From the NCBI GenBank assembly GCA_900708905.1, contig CAADRB010000034.1, forward strand, positions 1,454,322 through 1,518,321: a stretch of 64,000 nucleotides of DNA, read 5' to 3'. The notes under the pieces are model-generated. The model saw only the letters and a program-made list of their open reading frames with translations, did no database searches and had not been told where the DNA came from. The position numbers were made by a program, and so were the translations under genes. Positions 51,859-63,636 of the stretch are shown one piece after another (the stretch's first letter is position 1; every line of letters starts with the position of its first letter). The stretch comes from Hymenolepis diminuta. Its lineage: Eukaryota; Platyhelminthes; Cestoda; Cyclophyllidea; Hymenolepididae.

Positions 51859-54800
51859 GTGGGTTGGTTCGATCCGAAAATATTCCCTTTCTCCTTTTGA
51901 CCATGATCATTTAAACTCCCTTGTTTATCGTGATATTTCTTTTACAGATGAACAGGAGAGAATTCAGAAAAAAACCTTCACGAATTGGGTTAATACGTAC
52001 CTAGCGAAGGTAAGTTGTCTTTTGCCTTTCGTAGTGAGTTTGAGCTCTGTTCTGTCAAAATAATCTCAGCTAGCATCTTGACTATTGGAAAGAGATGTAT
52101 TGAAATGAAATGACTATCAAACGGCCTTGAGCTCTCTCAAGAATTTGAACTTTGAAACATTAGATAATGAAGCAATGAATTACACTCATTAAGGAAAAAA
52201 TCCTAGAAAAAAGACTGTTCTCAACTTTTTGATCCCCTTATGTTCATTCTCATGTTTCAAAGACTTCTCCAAGATTAGAAAATTTAAATTTATTTTGCTT
52301 TGGCTTGGACAAAAAACATGTTTGAAGGAAAATGAATGCTTAATTACTTCTAGGCTATACCTCCGGACTACGTTCGTGATTTATTTATGGATATTCGAGA
52401 TGGTGTAAAATTGGTTCGACTACTCGAAGTTCTGGCGGATGTTCGATTGGTGAGTTTGATTTTAATTTTTAAAATACTAAACCACATTTCTATAAATAAA
52501 TCATTTGTATTTGTGTTTATGAATTTACTTTAATAGAATGGAAAATTAAAATTAGGCAATCGACGGAATCAGTGCTTCAATTTTTTACATGAAGGTCGTG
52601 GTCGACTCATTCCTTTTTAAAGACCACCTTTCGTTTTGTCTCTTTGTTCAACTCTAGTTAGCTTTTCTTTACAATTCTTATTCACAGTTTATTTGTATTC
52701 TTTTAATTAAAATTAATGATACCTAAGGCATCTTCCAAATACTCTCTTTTTTGTTTTTGCCGGATTTTCATTTCTAGATTTTAATCTGTTATTTACAAAT
52801 ATTATGAGAACGTATATAAAGCGCGTATCTAAAGGTACCTATAAAGGAAAATGTATATTATTTTCTATTCTTTTAAACCAGAACACATAGATATCTTATT
52901 TTTTCCCATTTCCTATAGTATGTTTCATGTTGCATATGAGTTTCCTTATAATTTGTTCAGTTGTCCACTTTATGAAGCTACAACTATTCGGATTTTAGGG
53001 CAAAGACGGCTCACTATAGGGAAAATAAATGTACTTATATAGAATTGGATATGGGATAAATGATTGGCTGACTAGTTGACCAATACTGGGAGCGGTGGTA
53101 TCTTCACCGGTGGTTTTACATATCCAAGTCTGAACGCAGAAGTCCATAAATCGATGGTTCAGTGTATGAGAGACGAACTCGATCGAATGCACCGGTAACA
53201 TTTGATTCTGCTTCTTAACGGGTATAGATAAAATAACAATTTTTATAATGGATTGCTATTTGAAGACACGAGATAATACAGAACTTGGAAGAAATTGCAA
53301 GAGTTTTAGTTAATTTGAACTTTAGCTTTACCAGATTCATTTTCGATTAATCATAAAGTGTCTACTTATTATTATCGTTTTCACCATTTGTTCGGTTTAC
53401 TCATTATTATATCTTAAATCATCTTCATATCACGATCATTCATGAATTTGTCAACTTTTATGAAAATGGAAACTTTGGCAATGTAAATAAATTCTTGTTA
53501 TTGTTGAATTGTTCTCACATCGATTATTTTACATTAATTCAAAGGTATCCGGGTCCATTTTTCTACTAATCGAATAAAACTATTACTCCATAATTACTAC
53601 CCTATATAACTGAAAAAAATCGCTATACGTCAATAACGTTGTTCTACGTTAGTGCGTAATTCTTAAGTTCAATAAATGCTTAGTCTCATTATTGTACTTT
53701 ATCCAATTCGTTGGTATGGCGTTACATCACTGCTTCTAGGTGATTAACTGAGGTAATCTATTGGACTCTGATACTGTTCAAAATACGACAGTCACCGAAA
53801 CATCAGAAAGCTTTCTTTCATATAAGCTTGAAAATATTTGGAATGCTAGATAATCTCCTATTCTTTTCTTATAGATAACACTTCTCGTTACTTTGAAGTG
53901 CTTTGAGACCAATTTAACACAGAATATGGTTTTAGAGCAAATATGAAATTTGTTGCTTATTTTTTCCCTTTTTTGTTCAGGAGATCAACCTCTCATTCAT
54001 TTAAGGTTCCTCTCTGGACCTATAGATGGAAATATTTTTAAAATTATGAACTGAAGCAAATCCTATACCACACTGTTCGTTCAAATGAATGTTTATTTCC
54101 AACATTATTAATCGTGCTAATATTGTTGTTCTTGTTTTGCTTTTCTAGCCAATTGAAAGAGCATCAGTAATGCAGCGTGCACATTACTTGAGCAACGTGA
54201 AGACCGCGCTAGATTTTCTAACTGAGAAGCGAAAGGCAAGCTTTCTGCCACGGCTGCCATGACACTGTGACAAATGGGCCTTCTATTTCTGTTCATTTTC
54301 ATCCCATAGTCCTTTTCTCTGATTTTTGTAGATAAAGTTGGTGAATATAAACCCAGCGGATGTTGTCGACGGGCGGCCGGCCATTGTTCTCGGTCTTATT
54401 TGGTCTATCATTCTCTCTTTTCACGTGAGTTGGACGTTTATATTATATAAGTAGTATTTGCAATAGTTACCAAAATTTATTATCCTCTTTCAAGATTGAT
54501 GAACACGGGGATGTTTTGCGAGCTGCGACAATGGCTACAGAGGTGACGAAGAAAGACACACCGACGGCGAATAGAGCTGTTACAAACAGTACTTCAAAAC
54601 AAGCTATACCACCGGTAGCTCCCGTTGCTCATAAAAAGGCTCTTCTTGCTTGGGTGCACAAATGCATCTCTCCAGCTATCAAGTAATGTTCTCAAGATTT
54701 AAATCATTCATAATTTATATTGCTGATCGGGACGTCAAGAGAAACCGTCTGTTAAATAATCACCTATAGAAAGGAAATCAATGTTTATTGCGTTCAGCCA

Positions 54801-57800
54801 GTGATTATAATAGTAATAGAAATGGGAACTGCAACTGTAGCTCTAAAAGCATAACCTTTATGGTAAAGTTTTATTTTGCAAGAAAAAGGAATAAAGGGAC
54901 ATTAAGCGTAAGGGAAGTTTAAATTCCATTTTAGAAGGTTAATTTAGCCTGTCAAAAGAGATTTGGCAATCCGATTGAGCAGAAATGAATAATAGCAGTT
55001 TTGTTTACTCAACTAGATTAAGTTAGTTCTCACATCTTCGGCATTAAGAAAATCATGCCATTATATACGAACTGCAAATTGATATCTATGAAGTAAAACA
55101 GATGATAGGCAAAGATTTGAAAACGTATTTTAGCAGCGGTTACCTTTCCCCTTATCAAAACATAAGCGTTGGGAAATATTACCTTTCAGTGTTTACGTGG
55201 GTAAAGTTATAAATCGAGTGACGGTTTCCTTTTTGAAATTAGGCGTCTACGCCTTTCCCATGTGACTGGACACACTTGTCTGTGAATTACCATAAAAAAT
55301 TGTTAAATATTTCCGCATATTATATTTTTAAGTGTACCGTCATTATTTCGTTATTGATAAGAAGCATTGTGCTAGAACAATAGAAACACTGACACTTCGT
55401 CTTAAGATTGCTTTCCTAGCTGATTAGATCTCACTTTTCCCTTGGAAATCAGGTCATATCTGATCCTCTCATTATGTTCTTATAATAGTAAATAATGGAT
55501 TTTAAGAGAGGACGTCTCTTTATGTTGTGATAAACGAATAAAATATATGGTACATAGAGTCTGAGTTCTACCTATGGGAGTATGGCAATTCGAGTTGCTG
55601 AACTTGTAGAAACCGAATGAATTTTAACATGCATGAGGAGCAGGGATGAAAGGATATGGGAGAATAGAACGAATGAATATACAAAGTGGTAGCCAGACAT
55701 TGATGCAAGTGGTTAGAACTGCATATCGCTGCACCACGCTCCTCCCTCTTCGACATAGTCATTCATGTGCCATCAAAAGAGTAGAATTCTCTCTTAATCG
55801 ACAATATCGCTTCAATAATCTTTGCTTGCCACAATCTTGCCTCCTACTCGGCAACTTACAAGGACACATTATTATCATTGTTATTATTATTTTCATCTGC
55901 TTACTTCTGAATTCAGACAATCAAGTGATTTTCTCCTTTTGAATAGACTCCTGAACATTCAAGTGAAGGACTTTGGAGTTAGCTGGCGTGATGGTCAAGC
56001 GTTTTGCGCTCTCGTTCACAGCATCAAAGCCGATTGTATAGATCTTCATAAAATCAAACCCGATGACAACAAAGCCAATTTGGAAACGGCATTCAGCACG
56101 GCTGAACGAGATCTCGGTATTCCACGTCTTCTTGATGTAGAAGGTTACTCATCAATGTCTAAAAAATACCTAATTTGTTCGCTTTGAAATGATTATCAGT
56201 TTCCGATTTTTGTGCCTATCTAGATGTGGATGTTGACAAACCCGATGAGCGTTCAATCATGACATACGTTGCCCAATTTCTCAAGCAATATCCGACAGGA
56301 AAGAAACCGGTGAGATCCTTGATAGCAAATACTGGTGTTATATAGATGGAAATTTCACTATCTATGTTCTTGTCTTAGATTAAATCTTATAACCAAAAGT
56401 CGGGCAACATTGCTCCAGCTCGATCTCTAGAGACATCTCTAGACGCAGTCGACTCTGCAATTGACCCCTCTCTTGTTCTAAGTGCTTCCACCGTGTCCCT
56501 CCACAACGCCAAATCCTTTAACCGAAAGGAGGCACTCACAACCCCCACTTCCCTTCTTGACGATGAAGGTATCCGAAGTCTTCTAGCAGCCACGAGTTCG
56601 AGTCTCTCTGGTTCGGAAGAGGAGATGGAGACCAGTCCAGAAGTGGCGCAATCAATGCCGAATATCGTTCGATCCACCATGGGTATGGGGTCGCCTAGAA
56701 GGCAAGGGCGAGCACGAACTTATGCCGATTTGAGACTGGCTCGTGTGGCGAAAACGTACTCACGTTGTCGAGCGATTGCGAATATTCGTGTCACTGCAGA
56801 TAGAACTGAAGAGACTAAGAATGCTGTCAAAATTGTGCAAATTGAAAGTCAGGCAAGTTGATGGCTTGCATAAACATATTTTAGGCTTTTTTTCACCATT
56901 CACTAGCCCTTAGTAGAAGCGGCGGCTAGGTGGAGGATTAAGGAGAACACCTCTAAATCGTCGTCATACAGAACATATAAATGTCTGAGAATAGCAAAGT
57001 TTGAGTGATGTATATTGTGGAAAGAAAGGTAGCCTGGGTATTTAGGACTACCGTTTTTCTAACTTCTTAAATTTTCTCTTCACAACAAAAGGAAAAGGAG
57101 GCTGAATTGTGGTAAGCAAAGATTATTGGGCAGAATTCAAAACCCCGAGTGGGGAATGAGAGCAAGAAACTTGGTAAATAGATCTGGATTGTAAAGTCTA
57201 CAAGTGAAAAGTTGAGATCATAAAGTTCTTTGAAGGAGAAAATCAATTGGCACATCACAGTTGAGTATTATGAGAAGCCGATTAATGGTTGAACATATTA
57301 TGAATTGCAATGAGTAGGTAAAAGAGGAAAAACGTATGGGTAGACTCAAGATAAAAGAGTACACATTAATACGCATATATTTCTTCTGCTTATTCAAGAG
57401 CCAATTTTTTGTTTAAATTGAATTTAAATGTCTGAGAAAGCTTTAATTTCTTATTTTCAAACTTATAGTTGTATTAGTTTTTCGTATTAAAAACTTTTCA
57501 ACACATAAAGAGTCACTGGTGTTCTTAATATACTTTTTAAAACGGAAATAAACGGACTTTTTTGGGGTTTTAAGTTAAATAATGTAACGTTTTTTTAAAT
57601 TAGTGAATTGTTTTAAAAATGAATTTAGTTGTTGTTCTGATATTAATGGGATATTTTTAAATGCAAAATCTTTGTATTATTAAAAATAATTTTTTAATAC
57701 TAAATAACATGTATACCCTATAATTTTAGATCCAAGATTCGAATACACAAGCAGAAGAGGAGCGACAGTTTGTACTCCACATAAAGGAACTCATCTCGAG

Positions 57801-60800
57801 GATTCGATATGATCCTCTGGACGCCCAAGATCTTCTTCAGGAACTTCAGGTAAAATATCTTACTGACATCTCTCATTGAATGCATTACTGTCTGCAAAAC
57901 AGTATATGAAATAGGCTTGAGAATTCCGGATTTTTAAGAGACATGAATCACGGACATCGAATATCAAATTAATGTGATATTTAGAAAGAAATCTCTAATA
58001 TCTTTAAGGAGCCGAAAAAATGCCTACACAACTAATAATATTGTCATAAATACTAAATAAATAGATATGCAGAACTAAAGGGCAGCAGAAGACCAGAAAT
58101 ACATATTGAATTGGCTAAAGTTTGAAAAAAGAAAAAAGGGGGAAAATCCCGAAACCTGTAAAAGTTCTGATATTATAAAGTTAAAGATCTTGACTTCCTT
58201 ATTTCGTTGGGTGGGTCGTCCTCATTATCTCACTTGACAGTTAATGACAAAGGAGATATGCACCAAAACTTGTGCGTTTCCTTGTTAAAGCTTATCGGTA
58301 TTCAATACAAGCATTTGCGTCCATTTAGTGATCGCCAGGATTTAATTATTAGCTGAAATAGTTGTTGAACATCGCGAAAAACATCTATTAAGTGAGATTA
58401 AATCAGGTATTCGCTCCGGAAGATATAAATGGCATTTTGTTACAAGGGAAGCGATACGCTTTATTGAATCGTGTTGCAAACTGCTTCTTAGAAAGAAAAG
58501 GAAAATGTCTAGTGGTTTGCATAGAATATCTCCGCATATTCTTAACTATTAGGAAAAATTAGAATTCTTGAATCTGAATATCTCAAATACTTCGAGTTGT
58601 AGAATAGAAAACATGGAGAACCATGCTAACTCTAAAAGGTATAATTTCCAATTCATATCTTTGTATTCCACCTTAACAGTTGGAATATTCATGCGAATTT
58701 CTGGGTTAAATTTAGCTCCAACTGAAAAACTGAAACTATTTGATCACTTTACTTATCCATTTGAAGAAATTAAAAAAAACATTGGCTGCTTCTTTTTAAT
58801 TAGGAATTGTATGAAGCTGAGAAAGATCACCAGAACCTAACCACTTGTCTCATCGAGATGGGGAATCGTAAACGTCAGGGTATTCTTCTAGGTATTCTTC
58901 CCTCTGAATTAGCCGAGATAGAAGCCAAGTGGACAAAAGTCAAACCAGCGTTGGATGAATGGCGTTGGCGACTTGACGATTCCTTACCTGGTGACTGGGC
59001 AACGGTTGGTCGATGGTTGGGCCAACTTGAACGTTGTCTCAGTGCTGGCGCCCGATTAGCCATTGAAATGGATGCTGCTAGCACCTCAGATGCGGATGCA
59101 GCAACAAGGCGAGAGAAATTTGGTGCTCAATTAGAGGATCTTAAGGTGGAGTTTTATTTTTACCTGTTCTACTGAAACCTATTTCAGTAGCACTCTACTA
59201 ATGTTCAATTTTTGTATAGGGGAAACTGTTTGAAAAAGGCCGAATGACTGAACTATTGAGTCTGCTGTTCAAAACAAACTCTCCCGATGAACCTTCGGCC
59301 CTTCCTGAGACAGTTGTGAATGCTATTAAAAAACGCTTCCAGGATGTGTGCTGTGAAGCACAGACTAGTTTGTGCCGAACTAGTCGTTTGCATTTGCGAT
59401 GGAAGCTGGCTGATGAGATTGCCATCATTAATAAATTCATCAATGAATGGAAGAACACGAGATTTCAGAGGCTGGAAGATGCGCTGGAGAGTGTTGAAAA
59501 GATAAGGGTGAATTGAGAGTGACTTAGTAAATTTATCAATTTCGAATCTACTAAACGTAGTATAAATTCGTTTCTAAAGGCTTGGAAGAAGGAGAAGGGT
59601 CTCCCGAATGCTATGGACATAGACATTGCTGGGCTAGACGCTTTGTGTAAAGATTCTGAGGCTAAACCTGCCAATGATGTTTCCTCTCCTATGGGAGAAC
59701 AACCGGGTGCAGGTCTGTTGACCATTCAGATCAAAGCTGGAGGTGGAACCCTAATCATGCGGGATATTGCAGAAACTGAACGAACTGAGGCTTCTTTGTT
59801 TCTTTCCTCTCTTCGAGTGAGATGGGCTGATGCTCAAAAAGATTTGGATGACTTGGAAAAGTCCTCAATGACTTTGTTTGAAACATGGAAGGCCTATGAG
59901 ACAGTAGGTTCATAGTTATGGCTTTGTTTATGTTCAAAAAACAAGTATCTAACACATGAGACCTGAATAACAAAAAAAACCAGTAAATGAAGTAAACAAA
60001 TGTGGGGCGTCAGAAAGTGAAATTGGATGACCATAATGTAAATAAAATTATTGTGTGAGAACATTTTCTCCTTAATATGCAATTGGCTTTTATTGTGGTG
60101 CCAAAATCTGCGTGATAGATAATTAAGAAAGATAGGCAAGCAGTTTGTTTTCTAAAAGCATATTATTATTTCAGCATTAGGGGGTCAATTTTGATAACTT
60201 GTGTAATAAGGAAATTCATTTCTTTGTCTTTCACTGGGCAAATTTTCATAATGAAACAGAATTTTATGTATTATACTGTCAGTTCAAGGTTTTGTTGGGG
60301 GTCTTTATGTTAGATAACCGCAAATGAAATGTGAATGCATCTTTTTCATTTGTACATTATGAGAGTGCACTTATTAAAGGATTTGTGTGGTTGCTTTTAC
60401 TTAGTTCTTTGGCGGCGCTAAGGATTCAATGTATACAGAAGTCGAGTTTACTTATACTTGTGGTATATTTTTGTAACAGGTTGATATTAAAGATTATGAA
60501 AGAGAAATAGAAGAAACTCTTCTAACCTAGAATTCTGATAAGACGTCGGTTCAAATATTTTTGTTACACCTGCGCGGAATTCACGGGCCTTGTCTCTCGT
60601 GCACTGGATTATCGGTTATTTAATTTTTACGCTCGTGTATGCGAATGTAATTTTACCGCTCCTGTAACTGTTGTCTAGTATGACAACCTACCAATCGCTA
60701 TATGTTTCCAGCTATATTTAAGGCGCTGCGCTTTCTTGAAGAAGAAGGTTACCTTTGGGTGTCGGCCTTCTCTCTTTGGATCTGGATGAAGTACGACATC

Positions 60801-63167
60801 AGAGTTTTCATAGTACGACATAATTTAGAGGTGACAAAATTACATTGAATTTATTTGAAATTTGTTGGCGTGAATGAAATTAAATTCCAACGACAAATTT
60901 TCGGTGGCATAACGGAAATTTCAAGTGAATTACAACAGGAAGAGGTATACATGCTCTGCATAGTTGATTCAGTTTGATGAAACACCACTATGGGGAAAAA
61001 ATTTTTTAATACATCCTCTCAGCAGCAATGCTTTTTAAAATTGTACCACTTTTCATTTTTTTAATCTCGGTTATAACAAAATTAAGACCCAAAATGAATA
61101 AATAACTTTAGGGCTCTGGTAGCAACAGATTTTCTACTTCACTAATTTTGGCTTATCAAAATTAACCTTTGCATGGAGTTTGTAAAAGGTCTTTCTAGTC
61201 TGTAACTTTGTGAATGCGTTATCACAACACATCACAAAATCATGTTTGTCTAAAGTTAAATGCCTCACAACCTTGAATTTCCGAAGATGCTTCCTGATAA
61301 AATTCAGTTGAGTATGCTAAAGAGGCCGTAGCCTAAGATTTATCATCGTAGAAAAAAGGTTTACAAATCTAGCCTCTTCGTAGTATTTACGCACTTCACT
61401 ACTACAAGATAGGAAACCGTCTGAATATAAGCTGCTTGAAGGGAGAGGCAAAAAGGAAATTAATATGTGGTAGAGGAAAGAGCGATAAGCGAATTAATAT
61501 GGCAAGAGATCATCGTAGTGACAGTAATGTGTATTTATTTCGATTTTCAGGAAACTCAAACAATTCATGCCTGGATGCAGGACGCAGAGAATAAACTTCG
61601 ACGGGAGAGCACAAGCATTTCAGAGAAACGTTTCCTTCTCTCTCAAATAAAGAACTGGCGGAATCGACTTAGTGCTCTTCAGGACCTCGGTGCTACTCTT
61701 ATTGGTCAATCCACCATCTCAACTGGGCAAGCGATCAACAAGGAAATGGCCAATATACTCCAACGGCTTGACAGCATCACAAATGAGGTTGAAAGGTCAA
61801 CTCAGGCAGAATCTATCGAAATTCTGAGACGTGATTTTGACTCTGCAGTGAACCATATGAATGATTTGCTTCAAAATGCTAATGACTTACTAAATAAAGA
61901 AGTTTTACTCCCTCAAACCACTAGTATGCAAAAGGCGGAAGAAGCTACCTCAGAATACAAGCACCAACTTCAAGCTAGTAAGGAAAAAATAACCAAAAGT
62001 CTTGAATATGAATACAAGGTAAGAGTTTTCCACCTATCCTTCATGTAAATGGGTATCCAGGGTTTGTAATCAAGCCAAATTGTCTTCACTTTGCCAGCTA
62101 GCAAAAGAAATTTTGGAAAAGATGATGGCGGCTTCAAAAGATGGTGACATTGACTTCTCCGAAATAGAACGTTGGATGCAGGAGACTGAGCGTCTTCGAA
62201 ATCTATTGCACCAAATAGCAGACGAAAGGATTGATAATCGACTCTCCGAATTGGCTTTAGCAATGCGTGAGGCTGTATCTGTAGCCGTTAAACTCGCCCA
62301 GATGTCAGAATGGATTGAGGAGGCTGAAACTGTTACTAATGCAGATATTCCTAAAACTGCAGATGAGGTTTCAATGGATAGTCTAGGCTCCATTGCCCCA
62401 GATGAGGCAATCCGACGACTTGAGGTTTGTTTTATTTTCTATTTAAAACTTATAAAATCAAATCTTATGTCTACTTATATCCTAAAATAATGGTCTATTT
62501 CTATGATCATATAGCTAAATGAGGTTGTTTAGGTAAAAAATCAATAATTCCGCTTCACTCAGGTGGAAAAATCAATGTCATTTAACAATATCTTTTATGG
62601 TCCTTAAAATTCAACGACCTATTGTTGAGATGTTACACCAATTGCATCACGTGTAAGTGACTTGATGTAAAAAATCGATAATTGTCCTACATAGCAAAAA
62701 TAGAATCATATAATTGATTGATTATAGTGATTGTTAAGAGCTGATCTGAAAATTTGTCTATCTTATTAACCCATTTTGTTGCTAAACTTCAAGCTCACCA
62801 ATCAGTTGTTGTTAAAGCTTATTGGCTATTCATTCGAGTTTGATTTTGTTTTTAATCTTAGCACAATAAACTCCTGTTCTTTGGAATACCGGTTTTCCTA
62901 AAATAGTCCCTAGTTAAGGAAATTTTTACCAAAAGTATGACGACGTGTATAAAAATGTAATGTATATGGCTATACAAATTCGTTTAATTCCTTGTATTTA
63001 TCTTTATACTTATGGATTTATAGAAGCATTGCAAAAGCATAAACAGTCAAACAAAAGCCCTAGAGGAAGCAGAAGGACGGTTGGAGGAGTTGAAAGCGAA
63101 GGGCCTGAAGTCAGTTAATATCTCGGAGCTCGAAACGGCTATTGCAGAGACCCGAGAAAGAATAAAC
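51831..63167 (+). CDS. Nesprin-like (SYNE family) giant spectrin-repeat protein, 5' part
   Basis: Gene-level entry; it continues past the window. Exons: 51831-51858 (tentative), 51948-52009, 52354-52449, 54149-54235, 54332-54424, 54495-54682, 55947-56143, 56224-56309, 56379-56852, 57730-57849, 58804-59145, 59220-59507, 59580-59903, 61551-62018, 62098-62424 and 63024-63167. These total 1108 codons with phase conserved at every junction. Domain order: CH1, linker, CH2, Ser-rich linker, then helical spectrin-like repeats. Nesprin-type signatures are KIKLVNINPAD and DGRPAIVLGLIW in CH1 and the DVDVDKPDERSIMTYVAQFL ending of CH2. Nesprins bind F-actin through the CH pair and, when full length, anchor to the nuclear envelope by a C-terminal KASH domain, which would lie outside this window. 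Spectrin or plakin paralogues are less likely given these signatures. Confidence 0.85.
51948..54424 (+). CDS. Nesprin-like CH1 domain exons (4 exons)
   Basis: Exons 51948-52009 (EQERIQKKTFTNWVNTYLAK), 52354-52449 (AIPPDYVRDLFMDIRDGVKL...), 54149-54235 (PIERASVMQRAHYLSNVKTA...) and 54332-54424 (IKLVNINPADVVDGRPAIVL...) encode one calponin-homology domain. The conserved TFTNWVN, DLFMDIRDGVKL and KIKLVNIN...DGRP motifs are present. The intron between exons 3 and 4 of this group starts with GC and not GT. The 1699-nt intron 52450-54148 carries a fragment of repeat R3. Confidence 0.9.
53757..53890 (+). repeat. Interspersed repeat R3, unit 4 (5' part) in a nesprin intron
   Basis: GACTCTGATACTGTTCAAAA, AAGCTTTCTTTCATATAAGC and AATGCTAGATAATCTCCTAT match 50025-50150 closely. 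The 3' half of the unit does not follow. Confidence 0.65.
54236..54331 (+). other. GC-AG intron (96 nt) in the nesprin-like gene
   Basis: The exon ends AAG|GCAAGC and the acceptor is TTTTTGTAG|ATA. The conserved run LTEKRK|IKLVNINPAD is continuous only with this GC donor, and no GT near the boundary keeps the frame and the motif. Confidence 0.8.
54495..56309 (+). CDS. Nesprin-like inter-CH linker and CH2 domain exons (3 exons)
   Basis: Exon 54495-54682 completes CH1 (IDEHGD...), runs through a polar linker rich in Thr, Ala and Pro, and opens CH2 (KKALLAWVHKC). Exon 55947-56143 carries VKDFGVSWRDGQAFCALVHS and the DNKANLETAFSTAERDLGIP segment. Exon 56224-56309 gives DVDVDKPDERSIMTYVAQFL then KQYPTGKKP. 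Phases 2 and 1 at the internal junctions close exactly. The 1264-nt intron 54683-55946 shows nothing notable beyond ATT-rich repeats near 55868-55892. Confidence 0.9.
56379..56852 (+). CDS. Nesprin-like Ser/Thr-rich linker exon
   Basis: A single 158-codon exon after CH2. The first two thirds are rich in Ser, Thr, Ala and Leu with an acidic patch (SGSEEEMETSPE). A basic segment follows (SPRRQGRARTYADLRLARVA), then a helical stretch. It has no obvious CH or spectrin pattern and probably acts as a flexible or regulatory linker. It ends at a GC donor (CAG|GCAAGT); reading through gives a TGA three codons later. Confidence 0.8.
56853..57729 (+). other. GC-AG intron (877 nt) in the nesprin-like gene
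   Basis: Donor CAG|GCAAGT, acceptor TAATTTTAG|ATC. A GT four bases on (GCAA|GTTGAT) would shift the next exon into a frame with an early stop, so GC-AG is the only consistent choice. No other element is seen inside. Confidence 0.75.
57730..59903 (+). CDS. Nesprin-like spectrin-type helical region I (4 exons)
   Basis: Exons 57730-57849 (40 codons, IQDSNTQAEEERQFVLHIKE...), 58804-59145 (114), 59220-59507 (96) and 59580-59903 (108), all phase 0. The content is amphipathic helix with widely spaced Trp, e.g. EIEAKWTKVKPALDEWRWRL and WATVGRWLGQLERCL, as in spectrin repeats. The last exon includes a less helical stretch (GEQPGAGLLTIQIKAGGGTL) before returning to helix (LRVRWADAQKDLDDLEKSS). Confidence 0.85.
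60565..60830 (+). repeat. Interspersed repeat R4, copy 2, in a nesprin intron
   Basis: TTCACGGGCCTTGTCTCTCG and TGCACTGGATTATCGGTTAT match R4 copy 1 near 35613-35655. Downstream lie a TATATTTAAGG motif (60713) and a GC-richer segment ending GGATCTGGATGAAGTACGAC, an arrangement reminiscent of a solo LTR. Terminal repeats and target-site duplication could not be defined. Confidence 0.4.
61551..63167 (+). CDS. Nesprin-like spectrin-type helical region II (3 exons)
   Basis: Exons 61551-62018 (156 codons, ETQTIHAWMQDAENKLRRES...), 62098-62424 (109, LAKEILEKMMAASKDGDIDF...) and 63024-63167 (48, KHCKSINSQTKALEEAEGRL...), all phase 0. The W-x-x-E/D helices typical of spectrin repeats recur (HAWMQDAENKL, IERWMQETERL, SEWIEEAETV). 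The gene continues after a GTGAGT donor at 63168. The open frame preceding 61551 is intronic: the AG acceptor lies exactly at 61549-61550. Confidence 0.85.
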
Positions 63168-63302
63168 GTGAGTTTTTAAAAAACCACCTAAATGACTGCA
63201 TTACCTTTTACCAGCTATTTAAATTCCTGGCTTGCTAACCTATTTTATTTGAGGTGAGTAAGAATCAATCGTTTATGAAAATGTGTAGTCAAAATTAAAT
63301 AT

Positions 63303-63636
63303 ACCATTAAGAGGGCATGGCATGAACTACGAAATTCGTGGGAAGTCAATGCGCGACATCTCGTCAAGGATCTGGAAGTTTCTGAAGGAACAATAATATA
63401 TAAGGAATGCTGTTTATCAAGACCTCGGCTACAAACCTCCTACGTTCTTAGGCGAGGTCGTCAGTTTATGTGGACAAAAACAACTCAAGGGAATCGTTTA
63501 ATGCGTGCAAAACGACTCTTAAAGAAATAGAAATACCTAGAAGAAGGGGAGTGTCCTTGGTTTTTCTCGATCAAAAAGCTTTCACCTGGATGAAAAGTCA
63601 GTAGAGGAAATGATAGGAGACTGACTACGTGTGGAC
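63303..63636 (+). pseudogene. Decayed mariner-family transposase fragment
   Basis: One frame reads TIKRAWHELRNSWEVNARHL, VKDLEVSEGT, SYVLRRGRQFM, NRLMRAKRLLKK, a TAG stop (63528-63530), then EEGECPWFFSIKKLSPG, a TGA stop (63591-63593) and VSRGNDRRL. These are in the order of mariner transposases: helix-turn-helix region, linker, then the catalytic-core segment. The position normally reading S-D-E-K is S-I-K-K, so the catalytic Asp is lost. A gap follows EGT, where residues are missing. It lies in the nesprin intron on the same strand and ends where the hAT element begins. Inactive. Confidence 0.8.

Noticed and set aside
51863..51876. GGTTCGATCC, a perfect tRNA box B
   Set aside because: No box A or clover-leaf can be built upstream; it lies in the short first nesprin intron.
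56387..56680. 97-codon minus frame opposite the linker exon
   Set aside because: Shadow of the plus-strand coding exon, which has splice sites and family context.
61467..61550. N-terminal extension of the open frame leading into the 61551 exon
   Set aside because: A pyrimidine-rich acceptor (CGATTTTCAG) ends at 61550, and phase 0 joining to the previous exon makes the upstream codons intronic.
62070..62393. 107-codon minus frame opposite a spectrin-type exon
   Set aside because: Shadow of the plus-strand coding exon.
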